A stretch of DNA of 64,000 nt from Ignelater luminosus (Eukaryota; Arthropoda; Insecta; Coleoptera; Elateridae): contig VTPC01090683.1 of NCBI GenBank assembly GCA_011009095.1, forward strand, positions 257,140 through 321,139. Reading direction: 5' to 3'. Under the pieces are notes generated by a model. It was given only the letters and a program-made list of their open reading frames with translations. It was not told the DNA's origin and ran no database searches. This document shows, one piece after another, positions 21,691-34,577 of the stretch. The first letter of the stretch is position 1, and every line of letters starts with the position of its first letter. A program made the position numbers and the translations under genes.

Positions 21691-21696
21691 TGTTGT

Positions 21697-22220
21697 CAAT
21701 TCTTTGAAAAGAAAACGAGAAGGAAATCCTCAATGTTTTTAATAATTCTCGAATTGAACAAACTAACTCTGAATTTATTGTACGTGCATTTTGGTCTTCT
21801 CAAAATTTATCATCTTTTGATGTAGTACTGGTAATTTCATTTTAACGCCTTTTAGATGGAAAGGTCTCCAATACTGTGTGCTAAAAGGTGCAATGGCGCA
21901 AAAGTCTGAAGTTGCCCCAGGATGCATTAAATTCTGAAGCTATCCTGCGAGCACTCCCGTTTACTTACCATAGATATCTGTTTGGAGCACTAGAAGATGC
22001 AATTGTCAACCAGGTTGAAGTAGACTACATGGCCACGTCGGACTTTGCAGGCCTCAAGCTATTGCTGTTAATTCGTTTTTTGAGTTCAACATATTCTCAA
22101 CCCAACAACAGCATTTTACATACTTTGGAGCGCAACATCGGTTTCTTATTGACGGACTTCAAAATAACCAATAACAATAGTCAATATGTTAATGAGTTAG
22201 CATTAAGGCACTCGTCGACA
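21697..22220 (+). pseudogene. Unrecognised coding-like segment (possible exon or decayed gene)
   Basis: Two neighbouring stretches look protein-coding. The first ends NSEFIVRAFWSSQNLSSFD before a GT at 21831. The second, after an AG at 21854-21855, goes from WKGLQYCVLKGAMAQKS and, one frame over, into SEAILRALPFTYHRYLFGAL, EVDYMATSDFAGLKLLLLIR, then ends RHSST before a consensus donor GTGAGT at 22221. The 25-base gap between the two is too short for a normal intron, and a frameshift sits near 21910, so this is probably decayed. The leucine-rich helical composition is visible but I do not recognise the family. Confidence 0.4.
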
Positions 22221-24174
22221 GTGAGTACCATTAACAATAGGCTATGTATGATAATATTAATTCATTAAAAGGTTATCTAGGTTAGACCTTGACTTTTCCT
22301 TGGATTATTTATGAAATCTTGTTTTTTCTTATGGATTTGACAATATTTCTGAGGCGATATTTAATTTAAAAAACAAATTTAATTTAACGAATTTTCTGTC
22401 TGTGCGTTTCTTATTTGCTGCCCTACTTCTACTCATGCCCAAGGTACGGTTAGTTAGTCTGGGTAAGAATATACAAAGAAAATTGCGATAGCTAGTAAAG
22501 TTAGTTTAGATGTTTGTTTTACTGTATCTACTTTTCCTTCGTTTTATTTGGTTAGAGGGATTTAAATTTGAATGTTTAAAGTTTTAATGTAAATTTTGTT
22601 TGGTTTCGATAAATTCATTTTGACGGAATTGAGTTCTCTCGGGAAGAGAACTTTAGCCTGGTTTGTTTCAATTTAAATTTTAAATTGTTATTGTGATTTT
22701 GGTTTTAGGTCATTACATTTAATACTTGGAACTGTTTTGATTTTGACTTAAGGCCACCCTACTTTAGATTTTGTTGTGATTTTAATTTTAAGTTTAAACA
22801 TTTCTATAAAAAGGTATAGCTTAGTATTTAAAATGCTATTTACAACCGTTTTAAAAAGTTGGCTTTTAATATTGACACCTAATGCTAAATTATTTTTCTA
22901 GTATGAGTGGCAAGTGTATTTTCTAGTATTTGTTCCTCAAATTCTAAAATTCACTTGCCGCCCACACTAGGAAAATAAAGAATAAACATGACAGACTTAT
23001 ATAAAGTGAATACAAGATTGTCAAATTAAATGAGATCAAATGTCAAAGCAAAAAATTCGAAGATCATGAAACCTATATTTTAGATTTCATACCCTGTATC
23101 TTCCAAAACAAATTTACTGAATTTAAAAATTTAAACGAGGCAATATGGACATTTGAAAGGCCTTTCTAACAAAGTGCTACTTAAACCCCTTTCCCATTAG
23201 AAATTTCTGAAGGGTTAACCCCCCCCCCCAAGGAGTTGAAGTTTAGGGTTCGAATTGTACGTTAAGAAATGTTCTCCGTCTCAATACAAATCGACGTGCT
23301 TTTTGGTTTTTTCGAAAAATTATCTTCGTGGGAGTTATTCAGTCTGTCTTGTTTTGGTTGGGCCACCCTGTATTTGGCTTGTTTTAAAGTATATAAAAAA
23401 AAAAGCCTGAGGAGTGCAAAATTCAAAACAACATGCATGATCATCATACTAGGGAATTATCCTTAATTCGTGTCTCTTATTTACATTTATTAACTAGTAG
23501 AAACGCTTCAAATAATACTTATGGACTGTGAGTTTTAATAAACTTCCGCAGGTATTGTGAGAAATTTATTTAACAAGTAGTTTAATAAAGTAACAAAAAA
23601 CGTCATACTGGACAATGCCTTTTATAGTGTGGATGAATTTTTACAACCTCCAACCAATTTAATTATAAATTATTGCGCTAGAGTGTGACATATTTATTAG
23701 TTTCTTATGTAAAATTTGTTAATTACACTGGGAAACAATTTGTAACACAATTTCTGTTGAGTTTGATTTTTGAGCTGTTTTATAGTTAATTAGGCATGCT
23801 GGTTTCAAAGCTGTAGTTAGTTTTCTTCTACCACGTCAAGTTTTTTTCTTTACACCTTATGAGAATGTGACCACTTTCCGCGAAATCGAGCATGGATCAT
23901 AGGAAGCACTATTGGTCTCCTATTGGTTGACACAAACCTTCTCCGATTGGCGCCAGGTGAATGACGCATAGAAGAACAGCGACAGGTTTATACTTGCCTG
24001 GATTTGTTTAATTACGCCTGAGATACTGTAGTGAGACGTTGTGTGTTACTCTAAAATAGTGAATCGCATTCCGACTTGGAGTTTGAGTTCTTGTTTATAT
24101 ATAAGGTTAGCAGTGTTTAGTTTTTATTTATATATGAACTGAAACTTTTCCTTATGTATACCTCTGCTAGTTCA
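22221..24174. other. Intergenic; poly-C run and ACCCTGTAT words
   Basis: No gene supported. A run of eleven C occurs at 23219-23229, and ACCCTGTAT-type words lie near 23092 and 23364. The stretch 23720-24170 immediately precedes the repeat-protein relic and may be its 5' part. Confidence 0.4.
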
Positions 24175-25559
24175 CGTTGTAAGTGCTTAAACAGCCCCGA
24201 TTCGTTTTGTTATATATGTGGCAGTTTTACCATTCCCAACCAAAGGACAAACATCAGTACATTTGTCAGACAAGCCTATTAGGCCTATTTTAAAGTGAAA
24301 TTGGAGATCAAGAGAAATCGTAGGCCCCTCACAAAGTGTGCAAGCAATGTGTTGAAGGTTTACGGACGTGGGCCAAGGGAACACGTGATAAATTTCCATT
24401 TGTATTCCTATGATTTGGCAAGAGCCCAGGGATCATTCAAGTGATTGTTATTTTTGTATAGTGAAAACGTCAGGATATAACAAGAAAAACAAATGTAAAA
24501 TTGAGTATCCTAGTTTACCATTAGCTATACGCCCAGTGTCGCATTACCCTCTTTGGAAATGCGAGAAGACGAGTCGGGTGAAGATCGAAGTAACTCCAAC
24601 GATGAAGATTTTGAAATTGAATATGATTCCGTTTGTAAGGGATTTGATCAACATGAGTTGAATGATTTGGTACGAGAGTTGGAAATTTCAGCCTATAACG
24701 CAACTGAATGGCGACTTTTTATCGATAGCTCAAAGCGGAGCTTAAAGTGTGTTTTTCTCCACAATGGAAATTTATTTGGTTCAGTCCCAATAGGCCATTC
24801 AGTTCGTTTGAGTGAAGAATATGGAGACATAAAGAGAGTCACTGATTTGTTGCAATATGCAACATGCACCAATGGATCATTTGTATTGACCTTAAAATGG
24901 TCTGCTTTCTTCTTGGTCAGCAATGCGGATATACCAAGTATTTCTGCTTTTTGTGTATGTAGGACAGCAGAGCTAGTGAGAAGCATTGGGTGCAATCGAA
25001 CTGGCCGCCAAGATCTGACTTGAAACCTGGCGATCCAAACATTGTACATCAGCCGCTTGCCGACAGAAAAAACATTATATTTCCACCTCTGCAAAAAAAT
25101 TGGGTCTCATGAAACAATTCGTCAAAGCTTTGCCAATTGAAGGAGACCGTTTCAAGTATCTTATTTTGGTATTTCCTAGCCTGTCATTTGAAAAGATAAA
25201 GGCCAGTGTTTTTCATCGGAACAATGTCAGAAATTCAAAAAAATGCTTGGTTGGCATTCAAATACTTTATTAAAAACTTTCTTGGAAATACACGAGCACA
25301 GAATTACGCCGAAATTGTCCACCAACTTTTGGAGAGCTTCAAAATACTTGGTTGCAACATGAGCATCAAATTGCATTTTTTACATAGCCATCTTGCTAAC
25401 TTCCCGAAAAATTTTGGTGCTGTCAGTGATGAGCAGGGTGAGCGATTTCACCAAGATTTGAAGGTCATGGAGGCACGGTATCAAGGTAGATTGGATGTAC
25501 ATATGATGGCTGACTATTGTTGGAGCATCAAGCGAGAATGTGAATTTATTGTGATGTAA
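24175..25559 (+). pseudogene. Relic of a widespread multicopy arthropod repeat-encoded protein (function unknown)
   Basis: Blocks in order: CLNSPDSFCYICGSFTIPN; APHKVCKQCVEGLRTWAKGT; WQEPRDHSSDCYFCIVKTSG; an acidic stretch near 24560-24650; then EWRLFIDSSKRSLKCVFLHN; VPIGHSVRLSEEY; FLCMWDSRASEKHWVQ (another frame); GDPNIVHQPLADRKNIIFPP; FIGTMSEIQKNAWLAFKYF; GCNMSIKLHFLHSHLANFP; and VSDEQGERFHQDLK ... ADYCWSIKRE at the end (TAA at 25557-25559). I recognise this arrangement from many predicted arthropod and cnidarian proteins present in many copies per genome, which points to a mobile element. The Asp in LFIDSS, the Asp in MWDSRA and the Glu in DEQGE could form a DDE-like triad; that is inference. 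Several frameshifts and stops make it dead. Confidence 0.65.
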
Positions 25560-28500
25560 ATTATATAAAATTATTAAATAAGAAAATATAATGCATAACC
25601 ACCTTTTGCTAAATGCATTCTTTTGCGTAAAAGATAAAACACTTAGTTCGAGGTAAAGCTGCAGATGTTATTTCATTACAGATAACGAAAAGTGTTAAGT
25701 AAGAATACTTTAATTGGCAAGTTGAATGTATTATTATGTCAGTTTATGATAAGTTACAAAACGTTGAACAACCTATTTGTAAACTCCCTTTTGTTCTATT
25801 TTAGAAAAATAAATTTTTTTTTTAAATCAGTACGAATTGAAACAAAATTTGTATGACTGATGTATGAAAAAGTTTTTTGTGTTCATTAGCATGAAGAAAC
25901 GATAATAATAATAATTATTATTATTATTATATAATCATCCGAATTATTATAAAAATTTGTAATTAGTGTTCGAAATGTACATATATTTTTGTATTTTATA
26001 GCATATTGTTAAATAAAAGATCAAAGAATTTAAAAAATTGAAATTTAGTATAATGAATGTTAAGCATAATGAAAATTGTTGGCTGTATAAACACATATTT
26101 TATCATTAAGGGTTTACGTATGCGATTGTAATAGATTTTGTCAATGTTTATATAATTTGTATTATTTTATTCATATTTCCATTAAATCTGGTTGTTTAAT
26201 ATTTTTTTGTCTATAAAAAAGCAAAATTTTTTTAAATTGCTGAAGTTGTGCCTCATAGAGGAGTTATCAATTATAATAAAGGTCTATGTTACAACTCATA
26301 AAGACATAATAGAAACTTTTAATTTAAAGTTGTAATGCGTTGACTTTCAGCTTTAATTTAAACTGAAAAACAAAATTATAACGTTACAATCAAAACTATT
26401 TCTTACAAAAAGTATTACACCCGAGGATGGCCAATAATAATTAATAAGACTGAAGAATAAATGTTAAAGTAGTAATATAATTCCTATAATAAAAAATACT
26501 ATGGAGGGGGGGAGAACTTACATAAATTTATTACATAAGATCCTCTTCATTTAGGTACATATTATAATGATATTAAAAGGTTGAAATGATACCTAAATAA
26601 GAAAAACAACAAGAATAATGATATCATTAGAGTTATTTGAGAGCATAAGAACAGACAGTTAGTTAATCAAACAATTAAAGAGAATATTTTAAATATTCTG
26701 AAATTTGTAAGATTAGTTGATTATGTAATAGCTTTTTTTTTTATTGTTCATAGAATTAATTATAGGAGTTTATGAATAGAAAAAAGACAATTGAAGAAAA
26801 GTTTGTTGATAAGTTGTTGATAATAATGTTTTAGAAAAAGTTTGGTATGTTTTTTTGAATTGAATTTTGTTAATAAGAGTTTTTAGAGAAAAACATTTTA
26901 TATTGAGTTGAAAAGTTGTTGCGGTTAAAATAATTTTTGAAGATTTGAATTCGAGTTTATGTAGAAGTTATTTAAAAGTATTGATAATAAACAAAGATTA
27001 GTGAACGATAGCATCGAGTTTATTTTACTGTATGGGTGACGGAGTTAAAAAAGGAATAAAGAGGTTGTATTAAATGGAAGGAAGAATAAGTTAGTTATTA
27101 AAACGGAGTAACAAGAAATAAAAGCCAGAGAGTTAATGTGAGTGTTACTTATTTTAGACAAGTTGTGATCTTTAAAGAAAAAATTGAAATAAAAAGAAAA
27201 ACTTTATTGAATGCCAAGACTATAAACTTTAAAATAAATAACAATATCTTTCATTTCAAGTCATTATTAGTTTCGAGTTTTTATTTTCTTCATGGACATT
27301 CAAACCAATTCGGTCCTGAAAGAAAGAAACAGTTCACAATAATAAAAATTATCTAACATATTTAAAGAAGAGTAACATTATTATTTAATTTACTTACCTT
27401 CTAATACATTTTATTGTGTGGAGGAATAATGGAATCTTTGATATGTGTTGTCCGAATGTCTTTGGTGCGGACTTAAGCAACCGGTGGACCAAACAGCGAC
27501 GTACTGAAGAAGGTTGTCTTCATTAACAGGGGAAGACCGATTCTACGAAGGGTGTATGGAAGCAAGGAGGTCTGCGGAAAAGGAATAGGAAGTGTAAAGT
27601 TAAAAGGTTGTGGTGAAGTGAGGTAAACAAGAATAAAAAAAAAAGGTGGTAAACAAAAAAATAAGTCAAATTTGGAGATATTAAGAACATAAAACAAAAA
27701 TTTTAATTATTAAAGAAACGAAAATTAAATGTAAAATTGTTTTAAAAAAAAATTAACTGTCAGTTTGATTGAAGTTGTCACGTGTTGATCAAGGTGGTCT
27801 TATTTAGGTTGTCAATCAAATATCAGAAAATCATTACAAAATATTTATAAACATCTAAAAAATAAAATTAATTCATTGATTCAATTCTCATGCACATGCA
27901 TCACAATATACATATATAACACAAAAGGTAGGTATTCGCTATTAAAAGTTCTGTTTCATCTTAGCTTATTGTTAACATATTTCAGTTCAATTTATATTAA
28001 TTTGCGATAATCAGAAAATCACAATGTGCAAATTTATTACGTCTTTAATAAACTCTTGGTTAATTAGTTCTGCCTGTGCAATATCTAAAAGATTTAAAGC
28101 GAATTTGTCGCGTTTCGCTGCTCCCACAAAATAATTACTTGTTAATGAGGGAAATATTAATCTTCGTCAAAATTAATTAAAGAGCAAAAATGTCTCGGAT
28201 ATTACATTAAAGAATGCCCAATTTGACCTGATTTATGTTGTAGTGCTGTATAACATTACTTTATTTACGTATTATTGCCTTAATTATAAACATTTCTCTT
28301 TTGTTATGAAAGCAGCATCACTTTATAAATTTTAATAATATTCCTAATTACACGGAAGGTTGCTTACGCATTCGCATTTAATTATTCATTAATAAATTCT
28401 ATGAGGTTAATTATACGTTGTAGTAGACTTAAGGAAACGTTTGTTAGATTGATTTTCTTGTTAGAGTTTAGATAACGAGGAAATTATTAAACCAGGGATT

Positions 28501-29090
28501 TCTTGTACGAGTTTCCTAATGTTTTCTTTTACATTTACTTTAAGAGATCGTAAATAATAAATAGTCTACAAAACAATTAATGAATTGAGTCAGTTGTAAT
28601 TTCTAAAAACACTTAATTAATTATGAATCTAAATTTTCCTAATTTTCCTTTACGTTTTATTCTTGTATCACAAGCTATTCGACTTTCAGTGTTTTTGTTT
28701 TCAAGGGCTTCTGTATATTAATATCTCGTTTTTTAAATATTCTGTTAGGCTAATTTTTAACATTTTTAAAAATGGATTTGTTGCAATAATATAAGAGAAA
28801 ATTATTGTCACATATCTTCATCTTTATGAGTCCAAGTCTTTAATATCATGGGTTCAAATAGTCTTTGAGGTATTAAATATGAAACTCTGCGCCCATATAA
28901 TTTAATTTTTAATATACAAAATTTAATTAGCAATGCTAACAATAAACACACAGTTTTGTAACTAAATTGCCTCACTGTTGCTTTAGAAATGACTTTTTGA
29001 ATTTTAAAATTACGGCAACGTTTGCTTCACATCCTCTTTAAATACTCAATCGGTAAGGAGTTGCATCAATTGTTTATCTATTTTTCTTAT
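25560..29090. other. Very AT-rich intergenic stretch, no gene seen
   Basis: Low-complexity A/T sequence including an AATAATAATAATTATTATTA inverted microsatellite near 25905-25930. A slightly more GC-rich patch at about 27420-27620 is not explained. No reading frame resembles a known protein. Confidence 0.45.
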
Positions 29091-29466
29091 ATTGACGTTC
29101 TAAGTCTCTATTTATTCAAAATAATTATTTTTGCCAACATATGTGTGCTGAGTTATTGAAATATGGTATGGCTATCTAGAGTTTTGCCAAAAAAACTTTG
29201 GTTCGAAACCCATGAAGTATTAATTGTCTTTAAATTCATGGATGATAATACTGGTTTGATTTGTGCACAAAGAATATTATTTATGTATATAAATAACATT
29301 AAGGTAATCACAAAGCATCCATTAATGTTTCATACACGCTGGAGGTTGATTATGATCAGTTTATCTGATTTTCCATCATGATAATTACGTATACAGCAAC
29401 CTTGTGGAAGAATTTGGGTAAACATCACAGTAGCATTAGTTGACGTTACTAGTGTAAGTTGTTAAA

Positions 29467-30187
29467 ATGTCTCTACTATTTCTTTTAATAAATATATTAC
29501 TTGCTATGTTGCAAAATGACGTTACTGCAAATAACTTTAACGTGAGTATTTTTTGCAATTGTATTTCGTGTTATTAAATTATGACGGTATTTAGTTCCTC
29601 CAACATGACTATAATGTAACATTTGAAAGAGTAGAATTGGTTAGCTACAACAAACAATTTATAAGTCACGGAAAAATCCGTACCTTCAAGTTTAACAGAA
29701 CATGCACGGCTATGAATATGACATATAACTTTACGCAGAGCGGTATATTCAGTAAATTAGATGTGAGTATATTATTTTACAATACCAGATACGTTATAAC
29801 ATATACTTTTTCAGTTGATAATTCAGGCGCTTAAATTTTCAAGTAATGAATATCGTGAATTTCCACTGCGTTTTCTGATAAATTTGTGTGATTTATGCAC
29901 TAAAGACGTAATGGGTTTTGGGTATTCTGGACAGTGCCGAAATTTTGTAGGTTGTCCTAAAGAAGAGGTACTGTTGAAACTAATGTTATAAAAATATTAC
30001 TTATACAATTATTTTTATGTAGGAAAAGTTCTATTCACTTTGCAATTTCGTACCAGACTGGTCAAAACTTCCACCATTAATTCCAAACGGACGCTATAAG
30101 ATTGAGATTCAAGGCGTTTACAATTCTATTGAGGTCTGGTTGATGGCATTGTATGGCGAAGTAACTCGTTCTATTTTTAAAAAATAA
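29467..30187 (+). CDS. Small secreted DUF1091/CheA-like protein, copy 1 (4 exons, intact)
   Basis: Exons 29467-29541, 29595-29762, 29815-29967 and 30023-30187 are joined by short GT-AG introns, all in phase 0, giving about 185 residues. The first exon encodes a hydrophobic signal peptide (MSLLFLLINILLAML). The mature part has several cysteines (RTCTAMNMTYNF; LINLCDLCTKD; SGQCRNFVGCPKEE; YSLCNFVPDW) and ends with LPPLIPNGRYKIEIQG, the Pro-Gly-Tyr block characteristic of insect DUF1091/CheA-type MD-2-like beta-sandwich proteins. Relatives are secreted and in flies some act in chemosensation; lipid or hydrophobic-ligand binding is suspected. Exact family is from motif recognition only. It could be a live gene: no stops, and all splice sites are acceptable (exon 3 donor GTACTG is weak). 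Confidence 0.65.
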
Positions 30188-30890
30188 CAATTACATGATT
30201 TATATTATAAATTTATTAAGATATTCAAGAATTATTTAAAAAACTGTTCTGTGCTTATATAGTTTTGCGGCGAATACAATGTTTTAAACACTACTGAATT
30301 TTATTTTATTTTATCTAATATAATTCTTAATTAGTTCCCAGCCACCTACTTTAATTATTAAATTAATAATAATAATAATAAATTATTTTTCTAATATTCT
30401 TTTATTGACGCTCTTGGTCTCTATGTATGCTAAATAATTATTTTTGCCTAAATTTTATTTTAATTATCTATAAGCTCTTTACAAATTTGATTCTTAAGTA
30501 TGTTTCGGCGATTATAAATTTAGACGCAGTGTCTACAACAAAGAAAACTGTGAAAAATTATTGCATATTGGTGTGGTTATCTAAAGTTTTTCTAATTTTA
30601 TTTTTTTTTAACCTTTAGTAGGAAACTCAGGAACTATTCATCACCTCTAAATTTATGGATAATTATAACACGGGTTTGATTTATGTACAAAAATCTATGC
30701 TTTTTTTGTGGGTATTTATAATATCATAATAGTTACAAGGCACCATTAAAAACCAATATACTATGAAGGCCGATTCTGACAGTTCATTTGGTTTTCTGTT
30801 TTAGCAAATACGATTATTATGTACAGTAACCTAGTGGAAGAATTTATGTCAACATTACATTAGTTGACGTTACTAGTGTAAATTGTTGAA

Positions 30891-31508
30891 ATGTTTCTAC
30901 TGTTTCTTTTAATAAGTACATTACCGGCTATATTGCAAAAGGACGTTACTGCAATTAACTTTGACGTAAGTATTTTTTGCAATTGTATTTCTTATTATTA
31001 AATTATGACGGGTTTCTGAGTCAAGGGAAAGTCAGAACTTTCAAGTTTAGCAGGGCGGTATATTCAGTAGATTAAATGTTAGTATATTATTATAGAATGC
31101 TAGATTGATCTATATGCATATAATAATTTTGTAGGTGATAGTGCAAGCGTTTAAATTTGCAAGTAATGAATATCGCGAATTTCCACTGCGTTTTCTGATA
31201 AATTTGTGTGACTTATACGCCAAAGACGCAATGGGCATTGGGCGTTCTGGAGAATGCCGCAATTTTTCAGGTTGTCCTAGAGAAGAGGTATTGTTGAAAA
31301 TAATGTTATAAAAAATATTACTTTTAGAATTATTCTTATATAGAAAAAGTTTTATACACTTTGCAATTTCGTACCAGACATGTCAAAACTTCCACCATTA
31401 ATTGCAAACGGACGCTATAAGATTGAGCTACAAGCCATTTACAATTCTATTGAGATGTGGATAATTGCATTCTATGGTGAAGTTACCCGTTCCATTTTGA
31501 CAAAATAA
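30891..31508 (+). pseudogene. DUF1091/CheA-like protein, copy 2, exon 2 damaged
   Basis: Exon 1 (30891-30965, MFLLFLLISTLPAILQKDVT), exon 3 (31135-31287, REFPLRFLINLCDLYAKD) and exon 4 (31344-31508, ending FYGEVTRSILTK) are intact and clearly paralogous to copy 1. Exon 2 is reduced to about 85 bases around 31009-31075: its acceptor and the block containing the RTC cysteine are deleted and the reading frame is lost (ends SVD then TAA). Without exon 2, exons 1 and 3 could still join in phase, giving a shortened protein, but the conserved N-terminal strand region would be missing. Most likely a recent pseudogene formed after the tandem duplication. Confidence 0.7.
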
Positions 31509-31600
31509 TTACATGATTTACTTTGTAACTTAATCAAGAGTTTTCAATAAGCTATTAGATGATTATTATAGTTTTGCAGCAAATACAATTATTTAAACAC

Positions 31601-34577
31601 TACTGGTTTTCCTTTTAATTATTCGAATCTACTTGAGTAGCATTTCAGGATGTTTGGTAAAAGCTATTGAGTTTATTGTGGATAATACACTTTTAAAAGT
31701 TAAATTGTCTTGGATATAAAAAGATAAAGGACGGTAGAAAAATTTAGCTGCTGATCAATACTTTTCATTACAAACAATTGTAATGCAAAAACTGATTTGT
31801 ACATTATTAACTATTGCGGGAATAGTAAGCAATGCCCTTTTACTTTTACAAATATAAGGAATTAAATGAAAGAGCGTTTTATCATCTGATGCTGAACTAT
31901 AACAACACAAATCTTCTTTGAAAGAATAAAGGCAATTACTATTATTGTTTTATTTACGGTGAATGCATACAAGGTCATAATTAAAGAGAAATGTTATTAC
32001 AACTTTTAAAATGTTTTAAAAATTAATTCATATTTGAGAATTCTTGGAAGTTCAAAGCCTTGTATGAAAAAAACTACGTGCACCTTTGAATAATCCTAGA
32101 GTCAGACTAATTGGAAGTTTGGCACTATGCAGTACGTTATTGATCGACAACAGTCACTATCAAGTTTTTTTTTCAGTTTTTACAGAAGCTGAATCCATTA
32201 GGACATCAAAGCTCTAGCATCACATACACAAATGAAGTCGTATTATATAGGTTAAAATCCAGTTTTCTTGAATGCTTTGAATAGCATGTAATACTTCAAT
32301 ACTACTTTCGATAGTATAATGTGTGAAGTGCAGAAATCGCTATTGTTACATTCTCAATAAAAATTTGCAAAGCAACATAATATAATTAGAAAATTACCAG
32401 TATTATTACCACAGACTGTTAAGAAAAAGCACTGGCTTTATATAAAGTACAAAAATTGAAACAAGAATAATACACAATTAATTAAAAGAATTCATCAATA
32501 ACAGATAACGCTGAATGCATAGGCAAGTTAGGCTATATGCCAACATACAAACATTTTGACGTAGTATGTCTAATTTTATGTGTATTTACCATATACATTT
32601 GCAACACCTGAAAACCCCTTTATAAAAAATCTGTTTTTGGCGAACGAAAGCGAATTTAGAAAAACAAAATACACGTAACTCAAGAATTACATAGTAAGTA
32701 ACCTCAAAAAAGTCAACGAAAAATTTATTTGTACCGCTTGATAGGGGATAAAAGGTTATGCAATTTTGCAATTTGAACCATTTCGATATCTACTTTAAAT
32801 AAAATTTACAGAGTTTTCTAGGGTGGATTTTACCCCTTAACATCGAGTTCAAACGATACAAAAAATACGTGTCTAATGATTTAACCCATACTGCTTATAT
32901 GCTAAGTTTAGAAAAAATCGGTAAGGTACACTTCATGCATGTCCTTTGTCAGTCATCGACAACTGGTAGCTAAAGGTAGACCTAAGTAAGTTTTCATAAA
33001 GAAAACTGCAAAACTTCAGTTTCAAGTTTTTTGTACCTTTTTTGTGAACTGATAAAACAGTTTTGTATACTGGCTTAACAATATCAGCACAAGGCCAAAA
33101 TATAGCATACCAACGTAAGATATGTCAGAGTATTCGCCTGGTATTCAGATTGCAATTTCTTACCATTCATTTCAAATTAATAGTGCTGAATTACCAATAT
33201 ATAATGCATCCATCCTCAGAATTCTAGATAAATCGTCTGCACCGTTTGTAAGAAATTAATTGTTAAAGCTGTATAAGAATGCTCTAAAACTATTACGTTA
33301 AACTAATATTCAAATTCAATTTAACATTTGACAAATGACAGTTATAAATTAAAATCTGAATAAAACAATAGATATTTGCAAAAATCATTGCTCCATAGTA
33401 CGAGTCGCACGGTATATGGATACTTATACTATTAGCAACATCGTGCCTAGCAATGAATTAATTCGTCGTCTCCATTAAATAAAAAAAATAAAGTTTTAAG
33501 ATAGCTTGATATGCCGTAATTACCGATTTCAGGGTAAGTGTGGCAACTTTACAGAACTATTTTTTAAGACCATTTTTCTCGCTACAAGCCAAACTAAAAG
33601 TACCTAAACGTGGTATCATTAAATCTGTACAAGATCTTTTATCCAATGGCTTACTTGTCACCTATAAAAAAAATTTTATTTAAATTTCGATTTTCCGACA
33701 GTTACTTGATTGATTCTAAACAGTTTGGATAATATTCCAACCATCTAGATTAAGACCTAAAAATTTGGATTTTTAATAACTATGAAAATGAAAACCAACA
33801 AAAACTTGTGTATTGGATTCAGAATTTCCCATAAACTTTTTTTAACATTTCTTACAGTTTACTCAAAATCTGCAAAGGTTGCTTTTTCTATCTCACCAAC
33901 TTTTGTAATTTGTCATTTTGTACAACTGATAACACTGCGCTTATGTGACGTATTAGTCTGCTGTGCTTATTCAGGTTTTAGTAAAAAAGAAATGTCATTT
34001 ATTTGTCAATATAGTAAGAATTACGAGGTTTGATAAAAATTAAAATCATTTGACTATGAATTACACCTTGAAAGAGTACGCCGGTGAGGTCGGGATTCTC
34101 TAGGTGCCTGAGAAATTAAACCCCAAACAGGGATGGGTCCAAATGAAACTTTAATTTGCAATCTTGATAACGTTCAAAATTTATTTAGAGCGCCAGAACG
34201 CCTCAAGTCAAAACAGAAAAGAAAAGCATGATTCTGCGGCTAATACATATAGCCACAAGTAAATAATTTGCATAAAGCAAATAATAAATATAACAAGTTC
34301 AAATCAACATAAATTTAAATATTCATAATAAATTCTTAATTGCCCTATTCCGTAAACAATTGGCAACCATATGCAATAAAGTAAATTTAATACCAAACCT
34401 AAATTTAAAAAAAGGGGGCTCTGTTCTGATTTAGAAGAAAATAATATTAGAAAATTTTGGTAGCGCGTCCTGAAGTTTGTGTTGGAATGATTAATTCCAA
34501 CAAAGAGATTTGATGAAATAATATTTGAAAGCTTGCAATGCTTAGATTTAATACCAGTGGTATAATACCACCCTGTA
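31601..34577. other. AT-rich intergenic sequence, nothing recognised
   Basis: No supported coding frames, RNA genes or bounded repeats over nearly 3 kb. Small open frames here have no recognisable features. Confidence 0.45.

Larger units (their letters stand above)
29090..31600 (+). repeat. Tandem segmental duplication carrying two DUF1091-like genes
   Basis: A unit of about 1.2-1.4 kb occurs twice in direct orientation (about 29090-30395 and 30396-31600). The upstream regions match in order: GACGTTCT or GACGCTCT near the start, ATAATTATTTTTGCC, GGTTTGATTT.TG.ACAAA, CTAGTGTAA.TTGTT.AAATG. All exon sequences match as well. The second copy has since lost part of exon 2. Confidence 0.85.

Noticed and set aside
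23219..23229. Run of eleven C as a functional site
   Set aside because: A single homopolymer in otherwise plain sequence; likely slippage or sequencing noise.
25900..25935. ATT/AAT inverted microsatellite as a transcription terminator
   Set aside because: Simple A/T repeats are common in this DNA and no gene ends here.
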